Source: Dinochytrium kinnereticum (taxonomy: Eukaryota > Chytridiomycota > Chytridiomycetes > Chytridiales > Chytridiaceae). From it: a stretch of DNA of 35,435 nt. The stretch covers positions 5,459 to 40,893 of the forward strand of contig JADGJT010000131.1 of assembly GCA_027604005.1 (NCBI GenBank), given 5' to 3'. The position numbers were made by a program, and so were the translations under genes. The notes beneath the pieces are model-generated. The model was not told the DNA's origin. It saw only the letters and a list, made by a program, of their open reading frames with translations, and did no database searches. Shown piece after piece: positions 20,542 through 29,810 of this stretch. Every line of letters starts with the position of its first letter. Positions within the stretch are counted from its first letter, which is position 1.

Positions 20542-21238
20542 ATGGTGAGCGACGACGGCCTTTGACGGCGTTCCCTTCCCCCCTCCGCGCGCGCTTCCTT
20601 TGCACTTGCCGACGCAACGCCATGCTAACCCCGCTTGCCTTCCCTGCTGCGCGGCTCTAGTCAGAGGTTGAAGAGACCATCAAGCGTCTGTCGGGCCACA
20701 AGGGCGTGGAGGGCATCGTTGTTGTCAACATGGAGGGCATCCCGATCCGCACCACTCTGGACAGCGACAAGACGATTCAGCATGCGGCGCTCATCACGCA
20801 GCTCACGGCAAAGGCCAGGAGTGTCATTCGGGATCTTGATCCTCAGGTGAGGTTTTGTTTTTTTTTGTTTTTGTGGTTGTTGTTGTCATTGTTGTTGTTT
20901 TTCTGTTTGTTTTTTTGGATTTGTTCTGGGTTGGTGGACGGTTGATGAAGTTTGAAAGATACTGTTGTCATCGTGATGTGGAGGGGGGGGGGGGGGGCGA
21001 TAGAGCCACACGCTGATATTCTCTCGTCTTTCTGTCATTATTGACGGTTCTACCATGTTCTCCTCAGAACGATCTTACGTTCCTGAGGATCAGGTCGAAG
21101 AAGCATGAGATTATGGTGGCGCCCGGTAAGCCAGTGGCCATTCTTTTCATCCTTGATTTCGGCTAATGCGTCAATCTCTTCACGCCCTTAGACAAAGAGT
21201 ACATCCTGATCGTCCTTCAAAATCCTCATAGTGGCTAA
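20542..21238 (+). CDS. DYNLRB: Dynein light chain, Roadblock/LC7 type
   Basis: Exons are 20542-20544, 20661-20846, 21068-21125 and 21192-21238 (97 aa, the normal length). This light chain dimerises on the dynein intermediate chain in cytoplasmic, axonemal and IFT dyneins. Conserved marks along the protein are EVEETIKRL near the N terminus, [39 protein letters not shown] and [19 protein letters not shown]. The first coding exon is the start codon alone: ATG is followed at once by the donor GTGAGC, and the acceptor CTCTAG rejoins it to TCAGAGGTT. No other in-frame ATG would restore the N terminus of the family. The intron at 20847-21067 has a long G-run. The gene is tandem to dolichyldiphosphatase and convergent with the ropporin-like gene. 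Confidence 0.95.
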
Positions 21239-21727
21239 TTGCAGTTCTGTGTATGGGGCTCTGCAAAACGCAGCATGCCAGGCGATTGCTCTCAGAGGCA
21301 TTGAGCTGGTTTTCAGAGTCTTGCCTCTCTTGTAAATACATAAACAACATGGCGGTGGCTGTGGTAAAAGCATTCGTTTTTCCTGTGATTTGCGATCCCA
21401 ATCCCACCAACCCTGTCTGTCATCTTGGGAGTGGATGAACATTCTCTCTGCACACGATAAGCAAGTGCATCAGGGAGCAGAGGCGACGATGCAACGTTAA
21501 AACACGCGGTTCGTCCAAGTCAAATGAGTTTTTTATCAACTTCAAAAAAACGAAACTTCGATTCACGGCCACTCCCAAACACAGCCAGCTATGGCGAGGG
21601 ACACCAGCATTTAAATCATTAATTATCAAAGAGAAGAAGAAAATAAGATGAATGTAAAATGAATGAATCTAAAAGACCTTTCCCTTTCCCTTCTTCCTCT
21701 ATATATATATTTTTTTTGTTATGATGA
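21239..21727. other. Convergent spacer, Roadblock / ropporin-like
   Basis: These 489 bp between two stop codons hold both 3' UTRs. A short (TA)n run then T-run is at 21700-21717. Nothing coding is recognised. Confidence 0.5.
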
Positions 21728-22704
21728 TCATTCATCTGCGAATGAATGATCCTCCTCATGATGCTCCTCAAAATGCTCCTCCTCCCCTCCATGCTCCTCC
21801 TCATTATGCTCTTCTGCGTCCATGGAGGCATACTCATTGTGAGTCTCTTCCTCAGCCTGATGGACGTTGGTTTCCTCAACGTGAGCGGGCTCAACGTGCT
21901 TTTCGGCAATGGATTCTCGGACGTTGCTCGCGGCTGTGGCGGGTCTCCTGATGAGCTCCATGAGGCTTTCTTGCGGTATTTTGGAGCTGGGAATGTGTGA
22001 GAGAGCATGGGGGATGGTGTGAGATGGGGGGGATACAGAGGGAGCGGCGAAAGAACATTGAAGAAACAAAAGCAAGAAAGAGAAAAAGAAAAGAGAAAAG
22101 AGAGGCAATAAACAACAACACAACTTTTGAACATGCTTTTTTTTCTCTCTCTCTCTCTCTTTTACTCAAACGTCGTCTCAACTGATATGAAACATGCCAT
22201 GGGAAACTCACCCTGCCCCCTGTAACCCTTGAACCAACACACTGACGCGACCCTTATCAACCTCCGGATCCCTTTCAGCCAAAAAGTTGACCACCTCCAG
22301 CAAAGGTGGAGTGGGAACATTTCCATTGTCGTTCAAAAGAATCCCAACTGTCTCAACGGTGGCGTGGAAAGTCTATGGAAGACGATTAGATAAGAAAATG
22401 CTAAAAAAAAAAGGGTGGCCCTCCCCGCAACCCCCTACCCCCCCAACCTCTTTCAAACAAGAGAAAAGAAAAAAAAGAGAAAAGGAGGAGAAAAAGAAAA
22501 GAAAAAGAGACCAGCAGTCACTCACCCCAGAAGCCGAGGCCACCAACAACGCCCAAAACTTGATCCAGGGAATTTTTTCGCTCTGCCAGCCGCCGAGACT
22601 TTTAACGACAAAAAAAAAAAAAAAAGAAAGAAAGGAAAAGAAGAAGAAGTGTTAAAACATCTTTTTGCCCACACACACACACCAATAAGGCTAAAAAAAA
22701 AAAG

Positions 22705-22739
<35 letters not shown>

Positions 22740-23291
22740 GGAAGGGTGAATCCTCACGTCATCATTTCGTTGAACTGCGAGATGGTGATGGACAGGTGAA
22801 CGCAGACCTCCTCAATCTCCTTCTTGTGAACGTTCGGACGGTCCATGTTGACGAACTGTTTTGGAACAGAGATATTTTCGTTTAGCCATTTCTGCCGTCG
22901 CAGCAACCCTCTTTTGCAGCACGGAACGCCGCTGAGATCCCTCCTCAACCGAAATCCCTGATGCTCCATCAACCAACCTTCTGATAGAACCCCTCGAGCT
23001 GCATGGTGGTCACCTTCTTCCCCGCCTGAGTCCTCTGCTTCGCAAGCCTCCCAAAGTACCTACACACAAAGCAAGGAACATGCCGCAACGTGATCAATAT
23101 CCACTTTCAAACCCCTCAACCAGCCCCATCAAATCAATCACTCACTCTGCCGAGCAGCCCAGAATGTCCGTGGGCTGCGTCCTGATGATATGCTTTGTGT
23201 AGTTCTTCAAGATGTCAGGCAGGTCAGACGGGATCTTGATCTGCTCCGCGCAGTACAGCGGCTCCTTGCTCGCCGGCGCGAACTCGGCCAT
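21728..23291 (-). CDS. ROPN1L: Ropporin-1-like / radial spoke protein 11-like (RIIa domain)
   Basis: Exons (minus strand) are 23291-23146, 23059-22978, 22855-22758, 22598-22526, 22372-22212 and 21965-21728; all phases agree (265 aa). ROPN1L and Chlamydomonas RSP11 are axonemal proteins with a PKA-RIIa-like dimerisation/docking domain that binds AKAP-like helices in radial spokes. Seen here: YCAEQIKIPSDLPDILKNY, then HIIRTQPTDILGCSAEYFGRL (residues ~14-57, the RIIa fold). The ropporin core follows, with EKIPWIKFWALLVASASG and VETVGILLNDNGNVPTPP. The last ~60 residues are an acidic, His-rich tail (AEEHNEEEHGGEEEH...) that I do not know from animal ropporins. Acceptors before 22598 (TTAAAAG) and 21965 (AGAAAG) are purine-rich. 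With ARL13B and Roadblock this supports a flagellated organism. Confidence 0.88.
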
Positions 23292-23766
23292 GGCGACGGC
23301 TGTGGGCGAGAGAGGCGGGACGGTGGGGGAAGGGCGGGGACGGGGGGGGGGGAAGGGGGGAAAGGGGTAGGTAGGGTGGGTTGGTGAGTGTGAGGTTTGG
23401 TGTGGTGGTGGTGGTGAGCGGTGGCAGTTGTTTCCCTTGTCAGATTTGTTGGCCAAAAATTTGTCAAATGGACACGGACAATGGCCTGCGAGGCCAGGCA
23501 AGAAACACCAAACGCACAATGAGTGCCTCGGAGAATTATCATCGATCGGATGGCTGCGTTTTATTTCGTGTGCGCGGGCGACGAGAAGGGGGCGACCCGC
23601 GCGGTTGCTCTTCTCATCCAGCAACGCAGATATTGCAAGCGACAGGGCAGGGGGGGGGGGTGGGGTTGGTTGGTTGGGCGGGCGGCAACAGAAAGAATCA
23701 AGAATAAAAAAACAACCCCCAAAAACAACAACAAAAAACAGGAGACAAGGACGCTCATCAGTCAGA
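23292..23766. promoter_or_regulatory. Upstream region of the ropporin-like gene with long G-runs
   Basis: This 475-bp interval lies upstream of the ropporin-like ATG and downstream of the MIT-protein stop. Between about 23325 and 23375 the plus strand carries at least five closely spaced runs of three or more G, and another 12-G run lies near 23650. Such spacing can form G-quadruplexes. No gene is seen. Confidence 0.5.
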
Positions 23767-26700
23767 TCAATACTCGAAAAAGGTCTCTTCTTCCCCCTGC
23801 CCTCCCCCATGAGAAGACATCGAGTAAAACATGCTTCCGGACGCGACGCTCGCCGAGGCAGCCAGACTCTTTCCTCCCACAACAGTTGGTGGTCCTCTCG
23901 CCTCACTTCTGACTGAATGTGCCATGGCAAACTCCTCCTGTGACGGAGTGGAAGATAAAGATGACGATGAAGAGTTCCTTGCCCTTCCCACCCCCAGCCC
24001 CTCAACGACCAGATTTCCACCAGGAGACCTCAACGGTGGCCGAGAGGATCCACCGGACGTCGGTCGAGCTGCAATAGGCTGGTGATGCGTGCTTCTTGTG
24101 GACGCATTGCTGAGCATCGATGAGGACATGGGGTTGTTTTGTGAGAGATGACGGGGAAGGGGAATGGCTGGTTGATGCTGAGTGGGGCTTGAGTGGAACG
24201 AGGAAGAGGTTGCAAAAGCTGTGGGGTCGATGTCCATTCGGACGTTTCGGTTCATAGAAGTTGGTCTGGCATCGGAGGTACGGGAGGCCATCATCCCGCT
24301 GCTGGATCCGGTGTAAGGCAAGTCGGCTGACGAATGTGGGTACATACCAGATGACGAGTTCGCTCCTCCTAATCCAAAAAAAAAGAAGTAAATAAACAAA
24401 CAATCATGTAAAATGAGGTGAGTCAATAAACATCGCTTCAGTCTAGGATCACAGCAAAGGTGGTGGAGAGCGCTTACTTTTCACACCTGGGGGAGACTTT
24501 GACCGTGTCGCGGATGTCAGCATAGGTGTGGTAGCAAGCGTTCCGGATAAACCATCATCCTCAAGAGTGATGCCGTAGGATTCAGAAGTCGAAGTGTCAG
24601 AATTATACCCAGAACTCCTCCGCTCCTTGTACAAGCTACTCGATGCCCGCATGCTGGCCTCTCCCCCACCCAAACTCAGAGCAGTTGCAGGCTGTCGCGC
24701 CTCAGCCTTCTCCTCTCCTAGCATAGAAATCTCATCCATCAACGAAGGTGAAGCCCCACCACCCCCCCCCATCTTAGCCTCCTTCTTTCTCCTCGCAGAT
24801 TCCTTCAACTTGTGCCATCGATCCCGGTACTTGGCGACCTCATCCCCACGTCGCTCCGATTCCTCTCGAACCATCGCAAGCTCCCGCTCCAATGCCGCCA
24901 TTCTGGCGACCAGTGGATTATCATCAGGGGATAATGGGTTTCTTGGGAGAGGAGGAACGGGCTGAACGGCCACAGTCGAGGCGGTTGGGGACGATGAAGA
25001 TGATGTCACAGAGGAGGAATTTGCAATGCCACCTCCCATCATTCGTCTAGTGGAGATGGTGGAGGCGCTTATGCCAGGTTGGTTCGAGAGCTGGCTGAGA
25101 CCGACACCTGAACCAGAGCCTGAGCCAGGAGGGTTATTTGGCATACCGAATCGCTTCGCCTGACGGTGAAGGTCTTGGCGGAATTGAATGATGCTGCTTC
25201 GAAGCATGTTGTTCTCTTCGGCAGCCTATAAATGAAAGTTGGGGAATGATAAACAAGCATGAAGCGCGGTGAGCCGACGAACCTTTTCCAGAACAGCCAT
25301 CTTTCGCGTCAAAAAATCAACTGTCTGCTTGAGCTGCTCATTTTCAATCACGAGTTCCTCTCTTGTCTTTGAATGGCTACTTTAACGCGGTTTAATCATC
25401 ACACATGTAAAACAATATGAAAACATAAAACAGACCAAAGACTCACGTGGGGCCTGCAGACCTGGAAGAGCCACCTGTAGACCTTCCTAACGACTCTTCT
25501 ACAACCTTCGCAGTGGCCGGCTCTTCAAACCGCCCAGCTCGTCCAAAAAAGTTCGAATCCAGGTTCAAAGCATCCACATTCACCGACCCGGTCATAGGCC
25601 TGCTCTGCAACTCAGGCTCGAGGTGATTTGTAATTATACCACCAGTGCCGTTGGAGGGGTTGAACCGCTCCACCCGCTCATTTCTTACATGCTCGGATGC
25701 GGCCAGCGGGGTGCTGTCTCCGACCACAAAATAGGAGTTGAGCATGTTGTTCGTTCTTAAAGTTTCGGTCATGTTGGTTGGGGGGTAGTTTGAGTGAGAG
25801 TGCAACTGAGAGTCTGAGAATTTGTTAGGAATGAAACAAAAGAATGATCCACCTCTGATTCCTGGCTCTAGCCCAGATCTCAGGTTCACAGCGTAAGGGC
25901 TTCGGTTCGAACCGTATCCTACATTGTAAGGCATACGTACAGGAACGTCTCTATCCGTCTCCGGATCCGCTTTGGAGGTTATTGGAGCTGTCGTGAAGGC
26001 TAAGGGTGCGGGTATAGATATTTTCTGAACCAGGTTCTCCACAGCGTCCCAGAACTTGTTGAATGGATCCTCCGGCTCGTCCTCCTGATTGAAGAAATTG
26101 TTGGGATAACCACAAAACAAGATAAAAGCTCACCCTTGGAACCTCCTGAGATCCCTCTCCAAGCACAAAGTAGGACCTTTCAATTGAATCATACATTGGC
26201 CGATTATTGTCCAGAGATATAACATCTACGGTGGCAGGTCCCTTCATGCCCGCTGCATTTGATGAGCGATTCCCCTGTTGGTTGCCAGCAAAAGCCTGTT
26301 TAGGAATCAACACCGTTCCCTCCGGAGTGGTTGCCGTCTGCCCAACAAAAAAGTTCCTGGACCCATATCCGTACCCCGATACCGAATCCTCCAACGGGCC
26401 ACCTCCAACCGCTCCACCCCCACCCGTATCAAGAATAGAATACGTGACCTCATCTCCGCTTCCCGCGCGAGGCAGCGTAATGTCCCTCCCAGTTGGTCTT
26501 GCTGATGAGAAAGTATTTGTGGCAGGCAGTGAAACAGGTCGGGGCTTCGGCTTGCTATCAACAGCAACAGCTTGTTGCTGAATCGGACTGCTCGTCGGCT
26601 TAGGCTTATCCCTTCCAGACGTTCTGGATTCTACAGGAGATGCGCGTGGGCTCGCCTGAGAGGCGGTAGAGATTGGGGATTGGGTGGGCTTGGAGGTGGA

Positions 26701-27216
26701 GGAGGATGTGATGCTGGGAGACGATGACGCCGTGCGAGTCTGAAGACGCCTCTGCAGGTCCTTACCCTGCCTTGTGTGATTTGTGTAGAGGAGCTTTAAG
26801 GTCTTTGTTGCTTCGGGGTCGTTCGTGTAGCTTGTTGCTAGGAGAAACTGCTCTATTGTATTGTGTCGAGTGGAGGATGGTGTCAGCAATTCATGTGGAT
26901 GATGCGACGGCCCGCCGCCCTCTGCGAGAGTAGGCGCCACGGCGACGTGTGCGGCCTGATAAAAAGTCCCTGCACTGACCTGCGGCTCGAAAGTGGGCCT
27001 CGATGGCCTGGGCAAACTGGCCTCTCTCTGCGTACTCCTCCGCAGCATGCGCAAATGCATTCCCCTATGCAGTCACCCCGGACAAAGCAGTTAGCGTCAG
27101 CGCAGGGACAACCCCCTCTCCCCACGCAGCCGTCATCCCCCGCACGACGGCCAGCATGCGCGGGGACAGGGCGTCATCGGCCTCACCTTGTTGACTGCCT
27201 CGGGCGTCCCCTCCAT
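23767..27216 (-). CDS. MIT-domain coiled-coil protein, Atg38/NRBF2-like
   Basis: Exons (minus strand) are 27216-27187, 27064-26980, 26852-26134, 26084-25447, 25376-25283, 25225-24478 and 24368-23767; all phases agree (971 aa). An N-terminal MIT-type three-helix bundle spans residues ~10-75 (GNAFAHAAEEYAERGQFAQA, then EQFLLATSYTNDPEATKTLK and HTRQGKDLQRRLQ). It resembles Atg38/NRBF2, the autophagy PI3-kinase complex I subunit. Further on are a long Ser/Pro-rich region, the motif DPFNKFWDAVENLVQKI (~284-300), a coiled coil (~493-550, EELVIENEQLKQTVDFL then NNMLRSSIIQFRQDL), a second one (~629-674, ARMAALERELAMVREESE), and a disordered Ser-rich C terminus. It is far longer than yeast Atg38, so function by homology is an inference from the MIT and coiled-coil layout only. 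The start is a short exon, MEGTPEAVNK. Confidence 0.75.
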
Positions 27217-27404
27217 TCAGGAATGAGGCAAAGATTGATTGACCTTTGCAGTGGTAGAAAGGTGCATGGTAGAAACAGGGGCCGTCACTTCACCCAAACC
27301 AACACGCGCCAGACGCGTTGAGCTGGCGCAGTGCGGAGGGATCCGGAGAGCCCGTGCTGCCCCCCCTCAACGCAACGCAGAGACGGCCCTCTCTGATTGC
27401 ACGG

Positions 27405-27661
27405 ATGCATTTGCAGGTGACCGTCACGCGCACTGTGCATCCGACATACAACCGTCAGGAGACGGCAGAGGAGCGCATGGCGGTGAGTGAGTCAGTACCT
27501 CGCACATTTGCCTGCATGGCCTCTGCACCCTCCTGTTCATGCGCCAATCTTCAAAACACGCCCTCTATCTTCACAGGTTTGTTATTGAGAATGGCTTGTG
27601 TGCCCCATCATTATTCACGGACCCCCTTCAGGTGAAGAAGCCAACCCTCAAACGCAAGTGA
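27405..27661 (+). CDS. Possible small protein (56 aa), unassigned
   Basis: Exons 27405-27490 and 27577-27661 are joined across GTCAGT...TTCACAG (86-nt intron, phase 2). The protein would begin MHLQVTVTRTVHPTYN, continue RQETAEERMAVSE-FVIENG and end QVKKPTLKRK before a TGA at 27659. The clean basic C terminus and good splice sites make it look real, and it could be the end of a longer gene with exons upstream. A stronger-looking donor (GTGAGT at 27483) would break the frame, which lowers confidence. I recognise no family. It is divergent from the MIT-protein gene, 188 bp away. Confidence 0.35.
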
Positions 27662-29442
27662 AAAGACGAATCAACTTCAGTTGTTAATGGGCCGATACCA
27701 GATACTGCTGAAAGTTGTAGTTGGCTCTAACCCAGCTCCAACCCTACAAACTGTTGCGGACTTTGAAAAATTGGCACAGAAACTCCGACCGCCAATCACA
27801 GACTTAATCTTTCCCCAAGATATCCCGAATACAGATCTATCTACGCTAAGATTCATCAACAGCCATCCCGTCTATCTTCAAGCACATTGTATTCTTATTG
27901 CTGGCAGCTACTCCAAGGCAAGTCATAGTTGGAAGTCTGCTCCTGCGCGCCATCATTTAAGCCAGATGGGCTGGAAGTGGCCTCCAACAGAATCCAGTTC
28001 CCATCGGATGTTGCCGTTCTGAACTAAAGAGTGCCATAAAGCCGCGGCTAGACTCCAAGTCATACCTGTCTGATACACAGGTGGATGCAACCACCAGATG
28101 TAGCGCTCTCCTGCAAGACCGGACGTTGTTTCGAGTCCTTTCTCGCTTCCTTTCTCCATCATTTTTCGATCATTTTAGGTGTCTTTATGGTACAGGAAAA
28201 GAAAGGGTGGAGTTGACGTTGTCACCGTTCAAAAGTTTTAACACTGTACCATCGTACTATCAACGACACGAATTTTACGACAGTATTGTTTGCACATCAG
28301 CTTTTCGATCTACGGAGAGTGAAGACGAGAGTATCCACTGTTAACTTTATCCCAAAGACAGCCGATATCCAGCCATCACTTCGAACGTGGAGAATAGCAG
28401 GTTCAAAGAAACGAAGAATAAGGACGACGAATTCTAGATAGTCTTTGGAACTTCCGCTTGAGGGAAATACTAAGACCACTTTTACAAGGTTGACGAGTTT
28501 GATTTGATTATTATTTTTTTTATACCTTTTCCCTCTTGTTCCTGCTTTTACTTTAGTCCATATATTCAATTCGCCGAGGCGGCTCCTGGTTCTTCGATCT
28601 CGCCACATAATCTTTTCTTTTGTGAAAATCTAACGATCTAGAGCTCTTGCTCGCCGAAACATTCAAAAATAGACTCGAGAGATGGGACGAAGGCAAACAT
28701 ACCCGGATGCTATTGCTTCTCCTCGGAATCTCATAAATCACAGAGCATTGTAGGAATGATGACAGTCAGTCCTTCACTTACATTGTCTCGATGCATAGCG
28801 GTGGATTCTCTTGCCAAGGAGGCGGCTGATAAGCTTTCGGTTGGTGAATAGTTAGGGTCCTGTATTTGAAAGAGTTTCGTCTTTTAAGCCAGCGGAATGA
28901 CCAGCCGATCAGGTTGAACATTAGATGAAAAGAAACTCGGCTGGAACAGAGGGGTAGCAAACATATAACTCGCCTCGGAAGAGTTGTAAGTCTCTTAAAC
29001 AGGCCATAGTTAAGTGAAGACGTCCCCTCACTTAACGATGTGGCCAGTGTAATATCTGCCTTGAAGTGCAAATACCTTCGTCGCTTACTATTAAGGACCA
29101 TATTGGGTGGGCTGTTTTCCTGGGGTTTAAGCACTTTGTCATTTTTGGACAGTCTTCTCATCTTAATGAGAAGAAAACTTTGTAGGCAGTATTAAAAGCT
29201 TTCCCTCCAGCCTCTATTGCTTTGCATGCTGCTTATATTTCTTTTTGGTTTTCCGGACCCCTCTTATCCTACCTTTCTTTACGTGATCGAAATGGATACT
29301 TCGTTACTCCTTTCCATTCTGCTAAAAAGCATCAAGAAACATCGTCAGATGAATTTAAACGCAGATATGTTCAGACTTGTATTTGAAGGCATCGTCCCTT
29401 CGTAAGCGTTGTTGTCCACACCTCAATCCTGCTAGTTTCAAC
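27662..29442. other. 1.8-kb spacer without a recognised gene
   Basis: This stretch is about half A+T and lacks the homopolymers seen in other spacers. Open stretches exist: 27687-28022 plus with an ATG (111 codons), and 28778-29161 minus with an ATG (127 codons). Neither shows a motif I know. A perfect 9-bp inverted repeat is at 29009-29017 and 29028-29036. No tRNA or rRNA gene was found by eye. It may be decayed coding sequence or an unannotated RNA. Confidence 0.4.
29009..29036. repeat. Short perfect inverted repeat (9-bp stem, 10-nt loop)
   Basis: GTTAAGTGA at 29009-29017 pairs with TCACTTAAC at 29028-29036 around AGACGTCCCC. It is not followed by a T-run and lies in unexplained DNA. Confidence 0.6.
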
Positions 29443-29758
29443 TCAACCTGCTCCAATCCTGAAAGCTTGTGCTTGGAGTAAGAGTATCAGCAAGGTTTGA
29501 ACAGATTCTGAGGGATTGTTCAGGCGGCCATCAACCTCGGAAAGAGGCACACCAACTTCCGTCCATGTCACCGATGCATTGGTTGTGAGGCGTTCGCGTG
29601 GAGCTATGGCGTAAAAAAAAACAAAAAAAAAAACAAACACACATGAATCCAGGATATCCTGGCTATCTGCCGGCGAGAGTAGCCTACTTAGATTAGCATC
29701 AGAGCGCGCAGAGGCCCCGACAGGCACTTCGGGAGGCTCGTTGGGCGGTGAATCGACA
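29443..29758 (-). other. Coding-like fragment, C-terminal end of an unknown minus-strand gene
   Basis: Two open pieces on the minus strand, 29758-29643 and 29603-29443, fit together across a short T-rich GT...CATAG intron (39 nt). They encode protein-like sequence, for example SPPNEPPEVPVGASARSD, then SRLLSPADSQDIL, and after the junction ERLTTNASVTWTEVGVPL, ending AFRIGAG-stop. An acceptor (TTCCAG) precedes 29758, but I cannot find an upstream exon or ATG without running antisense into the FHA gene at 29811. It may be a truncated gene remnant or a gene overlapping the FHA promoter. No family recognised. Confidence 0.35.
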
Positions 29759-29810
29759 CTGGAATTACGGAGAAAAATTCAACAAAAAAGGCCTTGTTCT
29801 GTCCAGAGCG

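Noticed and set aside
28081..28160. Possible tRNA (GTTTCGAGTCC near 28128)
   Set aside because: No acceptor stem or D arm could be paired upstream.
28778..29161. 127-codon open frame with ATG, minus strand
   Set aside because: No recognisable motif, no clear splice structure, and it spans the hairpin; not strong enough to call a gene.
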